Positions 25,594 to 34,174 of a DNA stretch of 64,000 nucleotides are shown piece by piece. Position 1 is the stretch's first letter. Each line of letters begins with the position of its first letter. The DNA comes from Pseudomonadota bacterium. Lineage in GTDB: Bacteria > Desulfobacterota > Binatia > Binatales > Binataceae. The notes beneath the pieces are model-generated. The model did not search any database and was not told where the DNA came from. It saw nothing but the letters and a program-made list of their open reading frames with translations. The stretch spans positions 186,001-250,000 of the forward strand of contig JAJPHZ010000016.1 in NCBI GenBank assembly GCA_021325025.1, written 5' to 3'. A program made the translations under genes and the position numbers.

Positions 25594-28500
25594 TTAATGG
25601 ATCGGTTTGGCCTGCCCGAAGTCGGCCACCGCAATTTCTCCCCAACCGAGCTTTGCATCGGCGTCGAAGATTGCGGGCATGTCGCATACCGGGACCATGA
25701 CTTCTTTTCCAAAGTATGGATCGGCAAACACCGCGTGCTCAACGCCGGCCCGGACGGTGAATCCGCGGAAGTCGACTGCATGATGCCCGCCGGTTTTCAG
25801 TTTCACCACGAGCATCACGTAGTAACCGGCATCGATCAATTGCTCCAGCGCTTTGATTCCGCCGTGCAGCGTCGCGGCCTTTCCTCCCGCCTGATTGATC
25901 AGCGCCACGTAGCCGTCGATCACGGTCCCCTGCCCCGGACGCGCGTAGCCCTGGAGAGCGGCGGCCTCCCTCAACACGGCTTCAGGAACTTTGCGGCCGG
26001 TGCCTGCAAGGATGTGAGCGCGTGCGACTTCGATCAGGCAATTTGTGTTTCCTATCTGAAGTACCGCCGGCAGGGTGGGGTCGGGAGTGCGAAAAACGGC
26101 ATTGGGGCCGTAAGCCTTGCGGATCAGCTTGATGTCCGCTTCGGGTTCCGGAGAAGCGCCGCGATTTGCGGGACCTTCCACGAAATCCTTGATGCTCCGC
26201 TGCGTGTCGGGGTTTAGCTGATAATCGGCTTCGGTAGGTTCATCAGCGGGCTCGCCCGGGCGCTGCGGCTTGACGTGGGCGCGAGCCGAGGGACTCAGAT
26301 CGGTGAGGTATTTGCTGGAAGCGACGCTAAACAGAGCGTTGGAGGCTAATCCGACACCGGCAAAGATCCGGCCGGTAAGGTCCACCGGATTTCCGTCCTC
26401 GTCGGTTCCGTACACGACGGTCCACATCTGTCCGGCCCCGCTGAGCTGCGTCACCATGTGGTAGGAGGCGAGGGCGAAAGCCAGCGGCACCTGTACGATG
26501 CTCTCCCTGAGGCGGTTCTTGCGATCGATGATGCCCTGCGCGACCGCATCCTGCTCGGCGGCGTTTACGAATTCGATGCCGAAGCGCTTGGAGTACGTCG
26601 GACCAATCATCCAGTTCCTGCGGGCCTGCTCGTCATGATCATTCTCACCGGGTGGTCCGTGCCGTATCAGGGCAAGGTAATGGTCGCCGATGTAGGCTCG
26701 ATCGAGATCGGTGAGCTGATCGTCGGCTGCGGCGGGATGGTAGTCGTTGATGATAGTGCGCGCGTTCGCGATCATCTTCAGCCGTTTGCGGGCTTCTTTC
26801 GCGGCTCCGCTGCCGGTCGCAAGCTGAAGTTCATAGACGGCTTGCAAATCGACGAAGGCATCCTCGTTCTGAGCGATTTTCTGCTGCACCCAGGAATCGA
26901 AGAATTTGAAGCTGGTGGTTGCGCCGCGATAGGAAACGTCGACGATGTCGCCGTTCTTGAGCTTGAGCGATTCCAGGGTTTCGCTGTCCCACGGACTCTT
27001 TACCAAATCCGAAGGCCCAGCAACCTCGAAGGGCCGCTCGAACAGTATCGGAGCGTCGGTGGAGTAGACGGTTGCACCGCGATGGGGAGCCCCGGTCAAT
27101 TTGATCAGCTTGCTGCGCCTGGTTCCTTCAACGTCCAGCTTGACCTGGAGTGAGGCTCCCTGTTTCTTCGCATCCTCGTAGTTGAGAGTGACTTCGATAT
27201 AGAAGGGCTGCGCCCTGTCGAGCGAGTCCGCAGGCCAGGGGAAATAGCGTTTGGGCACGACCATAATGGCGGGCGCGCCTTTGAGATCGAGCTTGGGCTG
27301 TTCATTGGGAAGGTCGGCGAGCGTGATGTTGCAGGTCGGCGGTGAGCAGAGATTGAGTACGCGCGCGGCGACTTCGGAGGGACTGCCCGACAATCGATCG
27401 ACGAATAGCTGCAGACACTTGGCATTGAAGTAGCCAATCGGGTTCTTGTTCTCGGCGTCAATCGCTCGTTTGCGCTCGGCGAGCTTTTTCTGTACCAGTT
27501 GGGAAATGACAGGTCCGAATTGACTGTCGGGCGCCGGCTGTTGGAGAGCGAGCAGCAGATCGGTCTCGACTTCGGCGCGGCGAACATGGGATGAATCCGG
27601 TTGGGTACAGAAGCCGAAGTAATGCTCGGCGCTCTCCAACAGGTCATTGCCAAGTTCGCGAGCTTCCGCATCGCTGCCGGGCGGAGCGCTCAACAGCACA
27701 GCGCGGGCGGCCAGCGCAACCGGATTCACACTGGGAATCAGATCGTTGGGCGCCTGCATGGCGGAATAGAATTGCTGGCGGACCTGGTAACGCAGCTTGT
27801 CGGCATCCTTCGGGCGCGAGAGGACCACAAGTGTGTCGAAAGCTTTGCAGGCGACAGAGGCCTGGCGAGGATCGACGCCGGCGCCGGTGGCCTGAAATTG
27901 GGGCTTGCCCGCCGCGGTCAGCACCAACTCGCGCGCGAGTTCCGAATCCGCCTCTCCCTCGTACTGGGATTTGCGCGAAAACCATCCGAAATCCCGCCCG
28001 GTCGCATCGTCGTGGAACAAAATGATGTCGAGCGCGGCGTCGGAAAGATCGTACTCATCAAGGTACATGGGCTCCTTCGGATTCTTGAATTCGCCCGGAA
28101 TGTTTCTGCCCCATGCCACGTGCCGGCCGGGACTGCCAAAACCCGCGTACATCAAGACGGTTCGACGGAACTCTTGCGCAAAGGCGCCGATAAACCCTCC
28201 CTTCGCATCGCGGGCGACGGCTTCGTTCGGGATGCGAAATAGATCATCGCCGATGAAATGTCCGATCAGAAGGCATCGCCGTCGCAGTCCGGCGGATGGC
28301 TCACCGTACCGGCGCGTTCGAGCTAGCGTATGAACAAGCTGTAGCGCAAGTTCGCGCCCGTTCACGATGTTGTAGCGTTTTTGACCGGGCGCAGGCGGCC
28401 CATTGATGAGTTCATCACTGACCAGGCCCTCGCGCACGCGAAAGTCGGGATTGGTTGGTTGGGGAGCCGGGCCGCGGGAGATGCCGAGCTGGCCGTCGGG

Positions 28501-29202
28501 ATCGATGTCGTGCGCGAGCGCGAGCAGCCCTTTGCGTACGTCGCCATCATAGAGGCCTTCGCGGTCGGAGAACATGTTGAGCAGGTAGTCGTTTGAAACT
28601 TCCGACCGCGCAGCAGCGCGCGGCGATGCTTTGTCCTTGGGCCACCAGGGCAGCGGCTTGCATCCGCATGAGGCGGGAGCAGCCGGCGTGGATGGGGTGG
28701 CGTCCGCCTCAAGGTGGTTTTTTGGAGGAGGGAGCGGAGCCGCATTTCCCACGTTGACGCCCGCGGAACCGGGGGAAGGTTGCGATGCGACCGAGGGCGG
28801 AGGGCCGGGCGTCGCCGCGCCGGCATCCGATGCGTGCTCGCCGTGCGCGCTCGCCTCGGCTTGCGCGGCTTTTTGCTCGAGTAAATCCGCCTCGCTTCTA
28901 AGCTCGCGCGCAGCATCTTCGTCATTCCGGGCGTTTTGCTCCCAGGTTTGCTTGACCGCGCCGGTCGCGTGGACAGCCCGCGCGCGAGCTTTACGCGCGA
29001 GCTCGTCCCATTGCGAAGCACGCCGGCGATTCTCTGCCGCATGCGCGCGGTACTGCTCGGCCATCTTGAGCCAGTAGGCGGTATCATCGGCGGACGCGAT
29101 GCCAAGCACAGCGCCGAGCGCCAATGCGCTAAGCGAAATTGCAACCAGGCTCAAGACGCCGGGTCTGCGCTCGAGAGCCGATGAATGCGCGATGCTCCGC
29201 AC
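25594..29202 (-). CDS. Large exported protein with C-terminal papain/C39-like cysteine protease fold
   Basis: 1202 residues from GTG, with no overall family recognised. Residues 13-37 form a signal peptide ('GVLSLVAISLSALALGA'). Residues about 40-125 are a charged, Ala-rich coiled coil ('RAHAAENRRRASQWDELARK'). A Pro-rich linker, a long unrecognised helical middle (about 190-620) and a beta-rich stretch (about 640-740) follow. The last ~160 residues look like a C39/papain-like peptidase: Q1049 and C1055 in 'LQIGNTNC', H1140/H1141 in 'GGHHAVDF' and D1161 in 'DPYFG' fit an oxyanion Gln plus Cys-His-Asp triad. It lies 8 bp downstream of a VWA gene. It may be a protease or deamidase-like effector, or a structural relative; function unknown. 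Confidence 0.75.
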   Translation of the reverse strand: MRSIAHSSALERRPGVLSLVAISLSALALGAVLGIASADDTAYWLKMAEQYRAHAAENRRRASQWDELARKARARAVHATGAVKQTWEQNARNDEDAARELRSEADLLEQKAAQAEASAHGEHASDAGAATPGPPPSVASQPSPGSAGVNVGNAAPLPPPKNHLEADATPSTPAAPASCGCKPLPWWPKDKASPRAAARSEVSNDYLLNMFSDREGLYDGDVRKGLLALAHDIDPDGQLGISRGPAPQPTNPDFRVREGLVSDELINGPPAPGQKRYNIVNGRELALQLVHTLARTRRYGEPSAGLRRRCLLIGHFIGDDLFRIPNEAVARDAKGGFIGAFAQEFRRTVLMYAGFGSPGRHVAWGRNIPGEFKNPKEPMYLDEYDLSDAALDIILFHDDATGRDFGWFSRKSQYEGEADSELARELVLTAAGKPQFQATGAGVDPRQASVACKAFDTLVVLSRPKDADKLRYQVRQQFYSAMQAPNDLIPSVNPVALAARAVLLSAPPGSDAEARELGNDLLESAEHYFGFCTQPDSSHVRRAEVETDLLLALQQPAPDSQFGPVISQLVQKKLAERKRAIDAENKNPIGYFNAKCLQLFVDRLSGSPSEVAARVLNLCSPPTCNITLADLPNEQPKLDLKGAPAIMVVPKRYFPWPADSLDRAQPFYIEVTLNYEDAKKQGASLQVKLDVEGTRRSKLIKLTGAPHRGATVYSTDAPILFERPFEVAGPSDLVKSPWDSETLESLKLKNGDIVDVSYRGATTSFKFFDSWVQQKIAQNEDAFVDLQAVYELQLATGSGAAKEARKRLKMIANARTIINDYHPAAADDQLTDLDRAYIGDHYLALIRHGPPGENDHDEQARRNWMIGPTYSKRFGIEFVNAAEQDAVAQGIIDRKNRLRESIVQVPLAFALASYHMVTQLSGAGQMWTVVYGTDEDGNPVDLTGRIFAGVGLASNALFSVASSKYLTDLSPSARAHVKPQRPGEPADEPTEADYQLNPDTQRSIKDFVEGPANRGASPEPEADIKLIRKAYGPNAVFRTPDPTLPAVLQIGNTNCLIEVARAHILAGTGRKVPEAVLREAAALQGYARPGQGTVIDGYVALINQAGGKAATLHGGIKALEQLIDAGYYVMLVVKLKTGGHHAVDFRGFTVRAGVEHAVFADPYFGKEVMVPVCDMPAIFDADAKLGWGEIAVADFGQAKPIH

Positions 29203-29210
29203 GCGTGGTC

Positions 29211-30674
29211 CTACTGCGGGGGCGGCGGCGGAGATTCGATATCGCCCTCGCCGAACGCAAATGCGTAATGCCCCTTGGTCCCGTAGTGATAGTAGGAAAG
29301 CTTGGCGTAAATCGCTCCGGATTTGGCGAGCCTGATGCCGTCGACTTTGGCGGCCGCGCCGGGATTGGGGGCCGATTGTTGGGCCAGCTCGGTGCCATCG
29401 GAGTCGACGACCTGAATCTGCAGCGTCGCTTTCGGATCGGCGGGGCGTGCCCTGAGCGAATAGGTCTTGCCGGCGTCAAGCTTGAACTTGAAGACGTCCA
29501 TCGTATCGGCGTCGCTCATGTAATTGTGCGGATAGGTGCCCGCCCGGATTTCCACGGCGCGTGCCTCGGTTTCGCCCGCATCGCGGCCGGAGTTGGCATC
29601 GTAGTTATCAATCAGGTCAACGCGAAAGGTGTCGTCAAGTTTCTGGGGATAATACGGGTCGCCGATCATGATGTAGTAGGTCCCATCCTGCTGATCGGCG
29701 ACATCGTGGAGGAGCTCGGCGTTGCGGCGGGGGCCGTCGATATCCACGTCGTTGAGTTTCTCGCGTTTGGGGCTGGCGATAATCGCGCCGATCGACCCGT
29801 TGGAGGGGCCGGCCGCGATCGACACCTTGATGGTTTGGCCGCTGCCGACCGCTACCGCGAAGAAGTCGTAGGCTTGTTTGGGCTGGACGTGGTCGAGATG
29901 AAACAATTTTCCGGTCGGAAGGACCACCGCTTTTTCGTAAGCGTCGCCGCCCCGAATCGGCTCGCCGTAAAGCGGCTCGCCTTGTTTTTTGGCGGGCTTG
30001 CTTTCGATACTTTCCGTGACCTCGGTGGCAGCGACCTTCAATTGTTTCGCGTTGGCGGCGTCGTAGTATTTGCCGCCGCTCGCATCCGAGATGCATTTGA
30101 GCTGGTTGCGGGCATCCGCGCCCACGTGAAATCCGATCACATTGATCTGAAGGCGGATGCCGGCGTCGTGGAGGGCCTTGGAAACGGCACAGGGGTCGCC
30201 GCTGCAGTCCTCTTCGCCATCGGTGAGGAGAATGATGATGTTGTTCTGACCTTCCTTTCCAGCGAAGTCTTTTGCGGCTGCCTGCAACGAAGCAGCAATC
30301 GGAGTCATCCCGTTCGGCTTCAGCCGATCGACGCCCGGCAACAGGCGGGTGGAATCATTGCTCCCGAACGGAACCAGCAACTCCATATCGGAGCAATCCC
30401 TGTCCTTTGAGCGGTGCTGCCGGCCATAGGTCCGCACCGCTACCTGGGCATCTTTGGGCAGGTCCTCGATCAGACCGGACAACACCTGCTTGGCGACATC
30501 GATTTTTTTGCCGCCCTCCACCTTTTGCGCCATGCTGCAGGAATCGTCGATGATCAGTTCGACGTTGGTAGGCTTGGCCGATTGGGCCCGGGCCGAGGCG
30601 CAAATGTGCGCACCGAATAACAAGGCCAACAGCACCCGGACGGCATAGCGACCGAGTGGACGACGCTCTTTCAT
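29211..30674 (-). CDS. Exported von Willebrand factor A (VWA) domain protein
   Basis: 487 residues from the ATG at 30674, with a GGGGT site upstream; GTG at 30680 is possible. The signal peptide is 'AVRVLLALLFGAHICASARA'. The VWA domain follows directly, with a complete metal site: D43-x-S45-x-S47 in 'IIDDSCSM', T124 in 'NGMTPIA' and D152 in 'LLTDGEED'. Several Cys residues (46, 94, 157 and others) could form disulfides in the periplasm. From about 250 there are two beta-rich domains resembling pre-peptidase C-terminal (PPC) modules ('DTFRVDLIDNYDANS', 'DTMDVFKFKLDAGKTYSLRA'). The end is a Pro run. It probably binds a protein ligand; the co-transcribed C39-like protein is the obvious candidate partner. 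Confidence 0.85.
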   Translation of the reverse strand: MKERRPLGRYAVRVLLALLFGAHICASARAQSAKPTNVELIIDDSCSMAQKVEGGKKIDVAKQVLSGLIEDLPKDAQVAVRTYGRQHRSKDRDCSDMELLVPFGSNDSTRLLPGVDRLKPNGMTPIAASLQAAAKDFAGKEGQNNIIILLTDGEEDCSGDPCAVSKALHDAGIRLQINVIGFHVGADARNQLKCISDASGGKYYDAANAKQLKVAATEVTESIESKPAKKQGEPLYGEPIRGGDAYEKAVVLPTGKLFHLDHVQPKQAYDFFAVAVGSGQTIKVSIAAGPSNGSIGAIIASPKREKLNDVDIDGPRRNAELLHDVADQQDGTYYIMIGDPYYPQKLDDTFRVDLIDNYDANSGRDAGETEARAVEIRAGTYPHNYMSDADTMDVFKFKLDAGKTYSLRARPADPKATLQIQVVDSDGTELAQQSAPNPGAAAKVDGIRLAKSGAIYAKLSYYHYGTKGHYAFAFGEGDIESPPPPPQ

Positions 30675-31048
30675 AAGCACCCCGCTTTCAACGGCTTATA
30701 GTTCGGTACGGGTTGCGGCTGTCCCGCCCGCAAAGTCCTGAATATTGCCGGCGACAAGCACAGCTCCCCCTATTTGTGGCAGTCGGGCCAGAAATGGCGC
30801 GAACGGCTGAGTAAACGTGTCGCGCCTGATGAAGGGGTCAACGACGAAGGGATTACTATGGAGGAAAACCAAACCGCCCGCCCTTTGCTACCCGATCCAT
30901 CTCGCTGACACTTGCGGCAGGCAACGGTCCGGGCGACCTTGCGAAAGATCCATTCGAGCTGGTGACCAAGCTTGTTGCGACCCCAAAGTCACAGTGGCGG
31001 CAAAGTAGCAACAAGAGCGCCAAAATGTCAATCGGAGTTACTCGCTGT
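30675..31048. other. Gap upstream of the VWA operon
   Basis: 374 bp between the VWA start and the glnE stop. It must hold the promoter of the VWA/C39 operon on the minus strand, but no convincing -35/-10 pair was identified. A 63-codon plus-strand frame (30817-31008) looks like noise. No tRNA, integrase remnant or inverted repeat was recognised. Confidence 0.6.
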
Positions 31049-31129
31049 TCAGTCCGACATCGCCGCCGGCTCGGGCTGCGGCGCCTGCTCGCGGACAAAA
31101 TAGCGGGAGAATATCTGGCGGATGCGCCG
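31049..31129 (-). repeat. Direct repeat, copy B: 3' end of intact glnE
   Basis: The last 27 codons of glnE, stop included, repeat the sequence at 25491-25571 in the same orientation, 5.56 kb away. Six mismatches are seen over 70 bp and homology fades over the next 10 bp. The segment between the repeats contains exactly the VWA and C39-like genes. Confidence 0.85.
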
Positions 31130-34012
31130 GCGCCGGCGCGCCAGTTCGTCGAGCAAATCACGGGCGGCGTGGGCGCCGCTGAAACCCATCGTGCGCGCCA
31201 GCGGCGTCAGCTTTTCCGGATCGGCGCAAAGCGCCCACGACGTCTGATCGGTCTCCATCCGCAGGCGGCTTTCCAGCCGCGTCAGGAAGTCATGATCAGC
31301 TTGCAGGTTCCTTCCGTCCTCGGCGCTGATCAGGCCGCTGGATATCAGCGCGGCCAACAACTCGGCGGTGCCGCGCTGCTGAAGCTGCCGATAGCGCCCG
31401 CCGTACCGCAGCGCCATCATCTGGGTCAGGAACTCGATGTCGACGATTCCTCCCGGCCCCTGCTTGATGTTGAGCTGATGCGCCGTCTCGCCGCCCAGTT
31501 CGCGCTCGATCCGCTCGCGCATCGCGGCAATCTCGGCCACGCCCTGCGGGTCCAGGCCGCGGCCGAACACGAATTCCCGGCGCGCCTGTTCCACCTGTGC
31601 CGCCAGCCGCTCGTCTCCTGCCACCACGCGGCCGCGAATCAGCGCCTGTCGCTCCCAGGTTGCGGAGCTTGAGCGATGATACTCGCGGAAGCCCTCCAGT
31701 GAAGTGACCAGCGGTCCGGAGTTGCCCGACGGGCGCAGGCGCAGATCGATCTTGTACACGTAGCCCTCGCGGGTGCGCGATTCCAGGATAGCAATCATCT
31801 TCTGCACGATGCGCGGCGCGGCCTCGCGCTCGGCGCCGTCCGGCGCCGATTCGCGGTAGACGAAAATCAGATCGAGGTCGGAGTTGTAAGCCATCTCACG
31901 CGAGCCCAGGCGGCCCATCGCAATCGCGCACAGCGCCAACTGGCGCGCGAGCGGGAAGCGATTTGCGACTTCATCGCGCGCCATCTCCAGCGCCTTGGTC
32001 AGCACGATTTCCGCAAGCAGCGTCAACTCGGTCTGCACCTCGCGCAGTTCCAGCTTGCCGGCCAGATCGGCAATCGCCACGCGCAGGAACTCCTGATGGC
32101 GGAAGGCGCGCAGCGCGTCGAGCCGGCTTTCGAAATCCGGACAATGTTCGAGCAACTCGGTCAGCTCCTGGTTCAGTTCGAACGCCGAGCGGCGCAGCCG
32201 CGCCAAATCCGAGCGCACCAGCACGTCGAGCATGTCGGGATGGCGGATGAAAAGCGTCGACAAGTATTGGCTGGAGCTGAACAGCCGCATCAGCACCTGG
32301 CGGGTGGCCGGATGCTGTTCGAGCAGGGACAGGAAGGAGGTGCGCGCGCCGATTGCGGCGATGAACGCCGCCAGGTTCATCAGCGCCAGATCGGGGTTGG
32401 ACTGGCGGCTGATCTCATCGAGCAACAGCGGCCCAAGGCCCTCGAGCAGCTCCTTGCGCCGCGGACTGGCCAATCCGCTGGCCGGGCCGCGCGCCAGCAG
32501 CAGCAGATGATGGGCGCTTTCCGCAGGATGGGCGAAACCCAGTTCCTTAAGATGAGGCGCCGCCAGTGCGGGATCGAGCGCCGCCTGCCAGGCTTGGGTG
32601 GCCGCTTCGGAGCGCGGCGCGCGTCCGCGATCGTCGGCTGCGGCCAGCAATTCATGGAACAGATCGGCGACCAGGTTGCGATGCTGTTCCAGGACTGAGC
32701 GCAGCAGCTCCACCGAGCGCGGCTCCTTGCCCAAGCCCATGCGCGCAGCGAGCCGGCGCATCCCCAACTCGGTGGCGGGCAGATTGTGGGTTTGCAGCCC
32801 CGACACCATCTGCAACTTGTGCTCCACGTCGCGCAGGAACAAGTACGCGGCCGACAGTTGGCGCGCGCGCGACGCCGCCATGTAGCCCAGGTTTTCCAGC
32901 CGGGAGATCGCGGCCAGGGTTTCGGGACTGCGCAGACGCGGATCGCGTCCGCCGTAGACCAGCGTCAGGGCCTGGACGATAAACTCCAGCTCGCGAATGC
33001 CGCCGCGTCCCAGCTTGATATTCTGTTCGACCAGCGCCGGCGAACGCAGTTCGCGCTCGATTTGCTGCTTCATCGCGCGCAGTTGGCGCAGGGTTTCGAA
33101 ATCCAGGTAGCGGCGGTAGATGAAATGACTCAGCTCGCCGAGCAGTTGCCGTCCCAGTTCCAGATGGCCCGCGATCGGACGCGCGCGCAGCAGCGCCGCC
33201 CGCTCCCAGGTCTGGCCGAAGCTCTGGTAGAAGTTCAACGCCCCCTCCAGCGAGGCCGCCAACGGCGCGCGGCTGCCGCCCGGACGCAGCCGTAAATCGA
33301 CGCGGAAGGCGCCGCGAAGCAGCTCGCCGACCAGTTCACCTATCCTGGAAGCCGCCACCAGCGCTTCTTGTGGCGGCGAGCCTTCGAAGATGTAGGCCAA
33401 GTCGACGTCCGAGCTCAGGTTGAGTTCATTGACGCCCAGCTTGCCCAGCCCCAGCACACAAAATCCTGACAGCTTGCGGTCCTCGATCAGCGCCTGGGCG
33501 ACGCGCACTGCTTGGCGGATGCATTCGTCGGCCAGCCGCGACATCAGGAGCATCGTTTCGCCGACATCAAGCCGGCCCAATGCATCGGCGATTATCAGGC
33601 GCGCAAAAACGTCTTGCTTGAAAGCGGTTAGCCTGGCCGCCGAATCCACGCGGTCATAGGGGGGCGTCAATTCGAACTTGATCGACTGGGCGATCGATGC
33701 GGCGTCGGCGCGCTGGGCGCGGCGGAAGATCTCCAGCCAGCCGGGGCGCGCGCATAGCCAGGAGGCGGCGATTTCCGAACTTCCCAGACAAAAGACGAGA
33801 TCCGCCGCAAGCTGACGGTCCTGCAACGCCTGATGCAATGACGCTACGGACTGCTCCGCCAGCCGCAGCAGGGCGACCGCGGCCATGCGCTCATCGGGCG
33901 CCGCCTGCACCACCAGCCGCATCGCGCGTTCAGCGGCGTCGCGGCCGGCCAGCGCGCCAAGGCGCGCCGCCAGACCTTGCAACTCCGGGCTCAGCACTAC
34001 ACTGACGGACAT
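31049..34012 (-). CDS. glnE: Bifunctional glutamine synthetase adenylyltransferase/adenylyl-removing enzyme
   Basis: 987 residues, full length. It adds and removes AMP on glutamine synthetase in response to nitrogen status. Two nucleotidyltransferase domains are visible: the N-terminal (adenylyl-removing) one with 'LSSDVDLAYIFEG' near residue 200 and the C-terminal (adenylyltransferase) one with 'YNSDLDLIFVYRES' near 707. Both have the G-x-x-E-M/N...SD-x-D pattern and are followed by helical domains ('KLGRGGIRELEFIVQ', 'KQGPGGIVDIEFLTQ'). It is on the same strand as, and formerly probably adjacent to, cobU. The 3' end is duplicated at 25491-25571. Confidence 0.97.
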   Translation of the reverse strand: MSVSVVLSPELQGLAARLGALAGRDAAERAMRLVVQAAPDERMAAVALLRLAEQSVASLHQALQDRQLAADLVFCLGSSEIAASWLCARPGWLEIFRRAQRADAASIAQSIKFELTPPYDRVDSAARLTAFKQDVFARLIIADALGRLDVGETMLLMSRLADECIRQAVRVAQALIEDRKLSGFCVLGLGKLGVNELNLSSDVDLAYIFEGSPPQEALVAASRIGELVGELLRGAFRVDLRLRPGGSRAPLAASLEGALNFYQSFGQTWERAALLRARPIAGHLELGRQLLGELSHFIYRRYLDFETLRQLRAMKQQIERELRSPALVEQNIKLGRGGIRELEFIVQALTLVYGGRDPRLRSPETLAAISRLENLGYMAASRARQLSAAYLFLRDVEHKLQMVSGLQTHNLPATELGMRRLAARMGLGKEPRSVELLRSVLEQHRNLVADLFHELLAAADDRGRAPRSEAATQAWQAALDPALAAPHLKELGFAHPAESAHHLLLLARGPASGLASPRRKELLEGLGPLLLDEISRQSNPDLALMNLAAFIAAIGARTSFLSLLEQHPATRQVLMRLFSSSQYLSTLFIRHPDMLDVLVRSDLARLRRSAFELNQELTELLEHCPDFESRLDALRAFRHQEFLRVAIADLAGKLELREVQTELTLLAEIVLTKALEMARDEVANRFPLARQLALCAIAMGRLGSREMAYNSDLDLIFVYRESAPDGAEREAAPRIVQKMIAILESRTREGYVYKIDLRLRPSGNSGPLVTSLEGFREYHRSSSATWERQALIRGRVVAGDERLAAQVEQARREFVFGRGLDPQGVAEIAAMRERIERELGGETAHQLNIKQGPGGIVDIEFLTQMMALRYGGRYRQLQQRGTAELLAALISSGLISAEDGRNLQADHDFLTRLESRLRMETDQTSWALCADPEKLTPLARTMGFSGAHAARDLLDELARRRRRIRQIFSRYFVREQAPQPEPAAMSD

Positions 34013-34174
34013 CTAACGTGGGCTCGCGGCAACGGCGGCGAGTGTGCGCCGCCGGCGAAGGTCGATACAACGATTATAGATGACCGCGGCTGCCGAGGGA
34101 GCGCCGGATGCAGCCGGTTTTCGCGTCGGCAGCGAAAATCGAAAAGCCGCGCGTGCCTGAGGCGCCGGGAAGTC

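Noticed and set aside
30817..31008. 63-codon plus-strand ORF in the gap beside glnE
   Set aside because: It has no ribosome site and a composition unlike a protein, and it overlaps the likely promoter region of the VWA gene.
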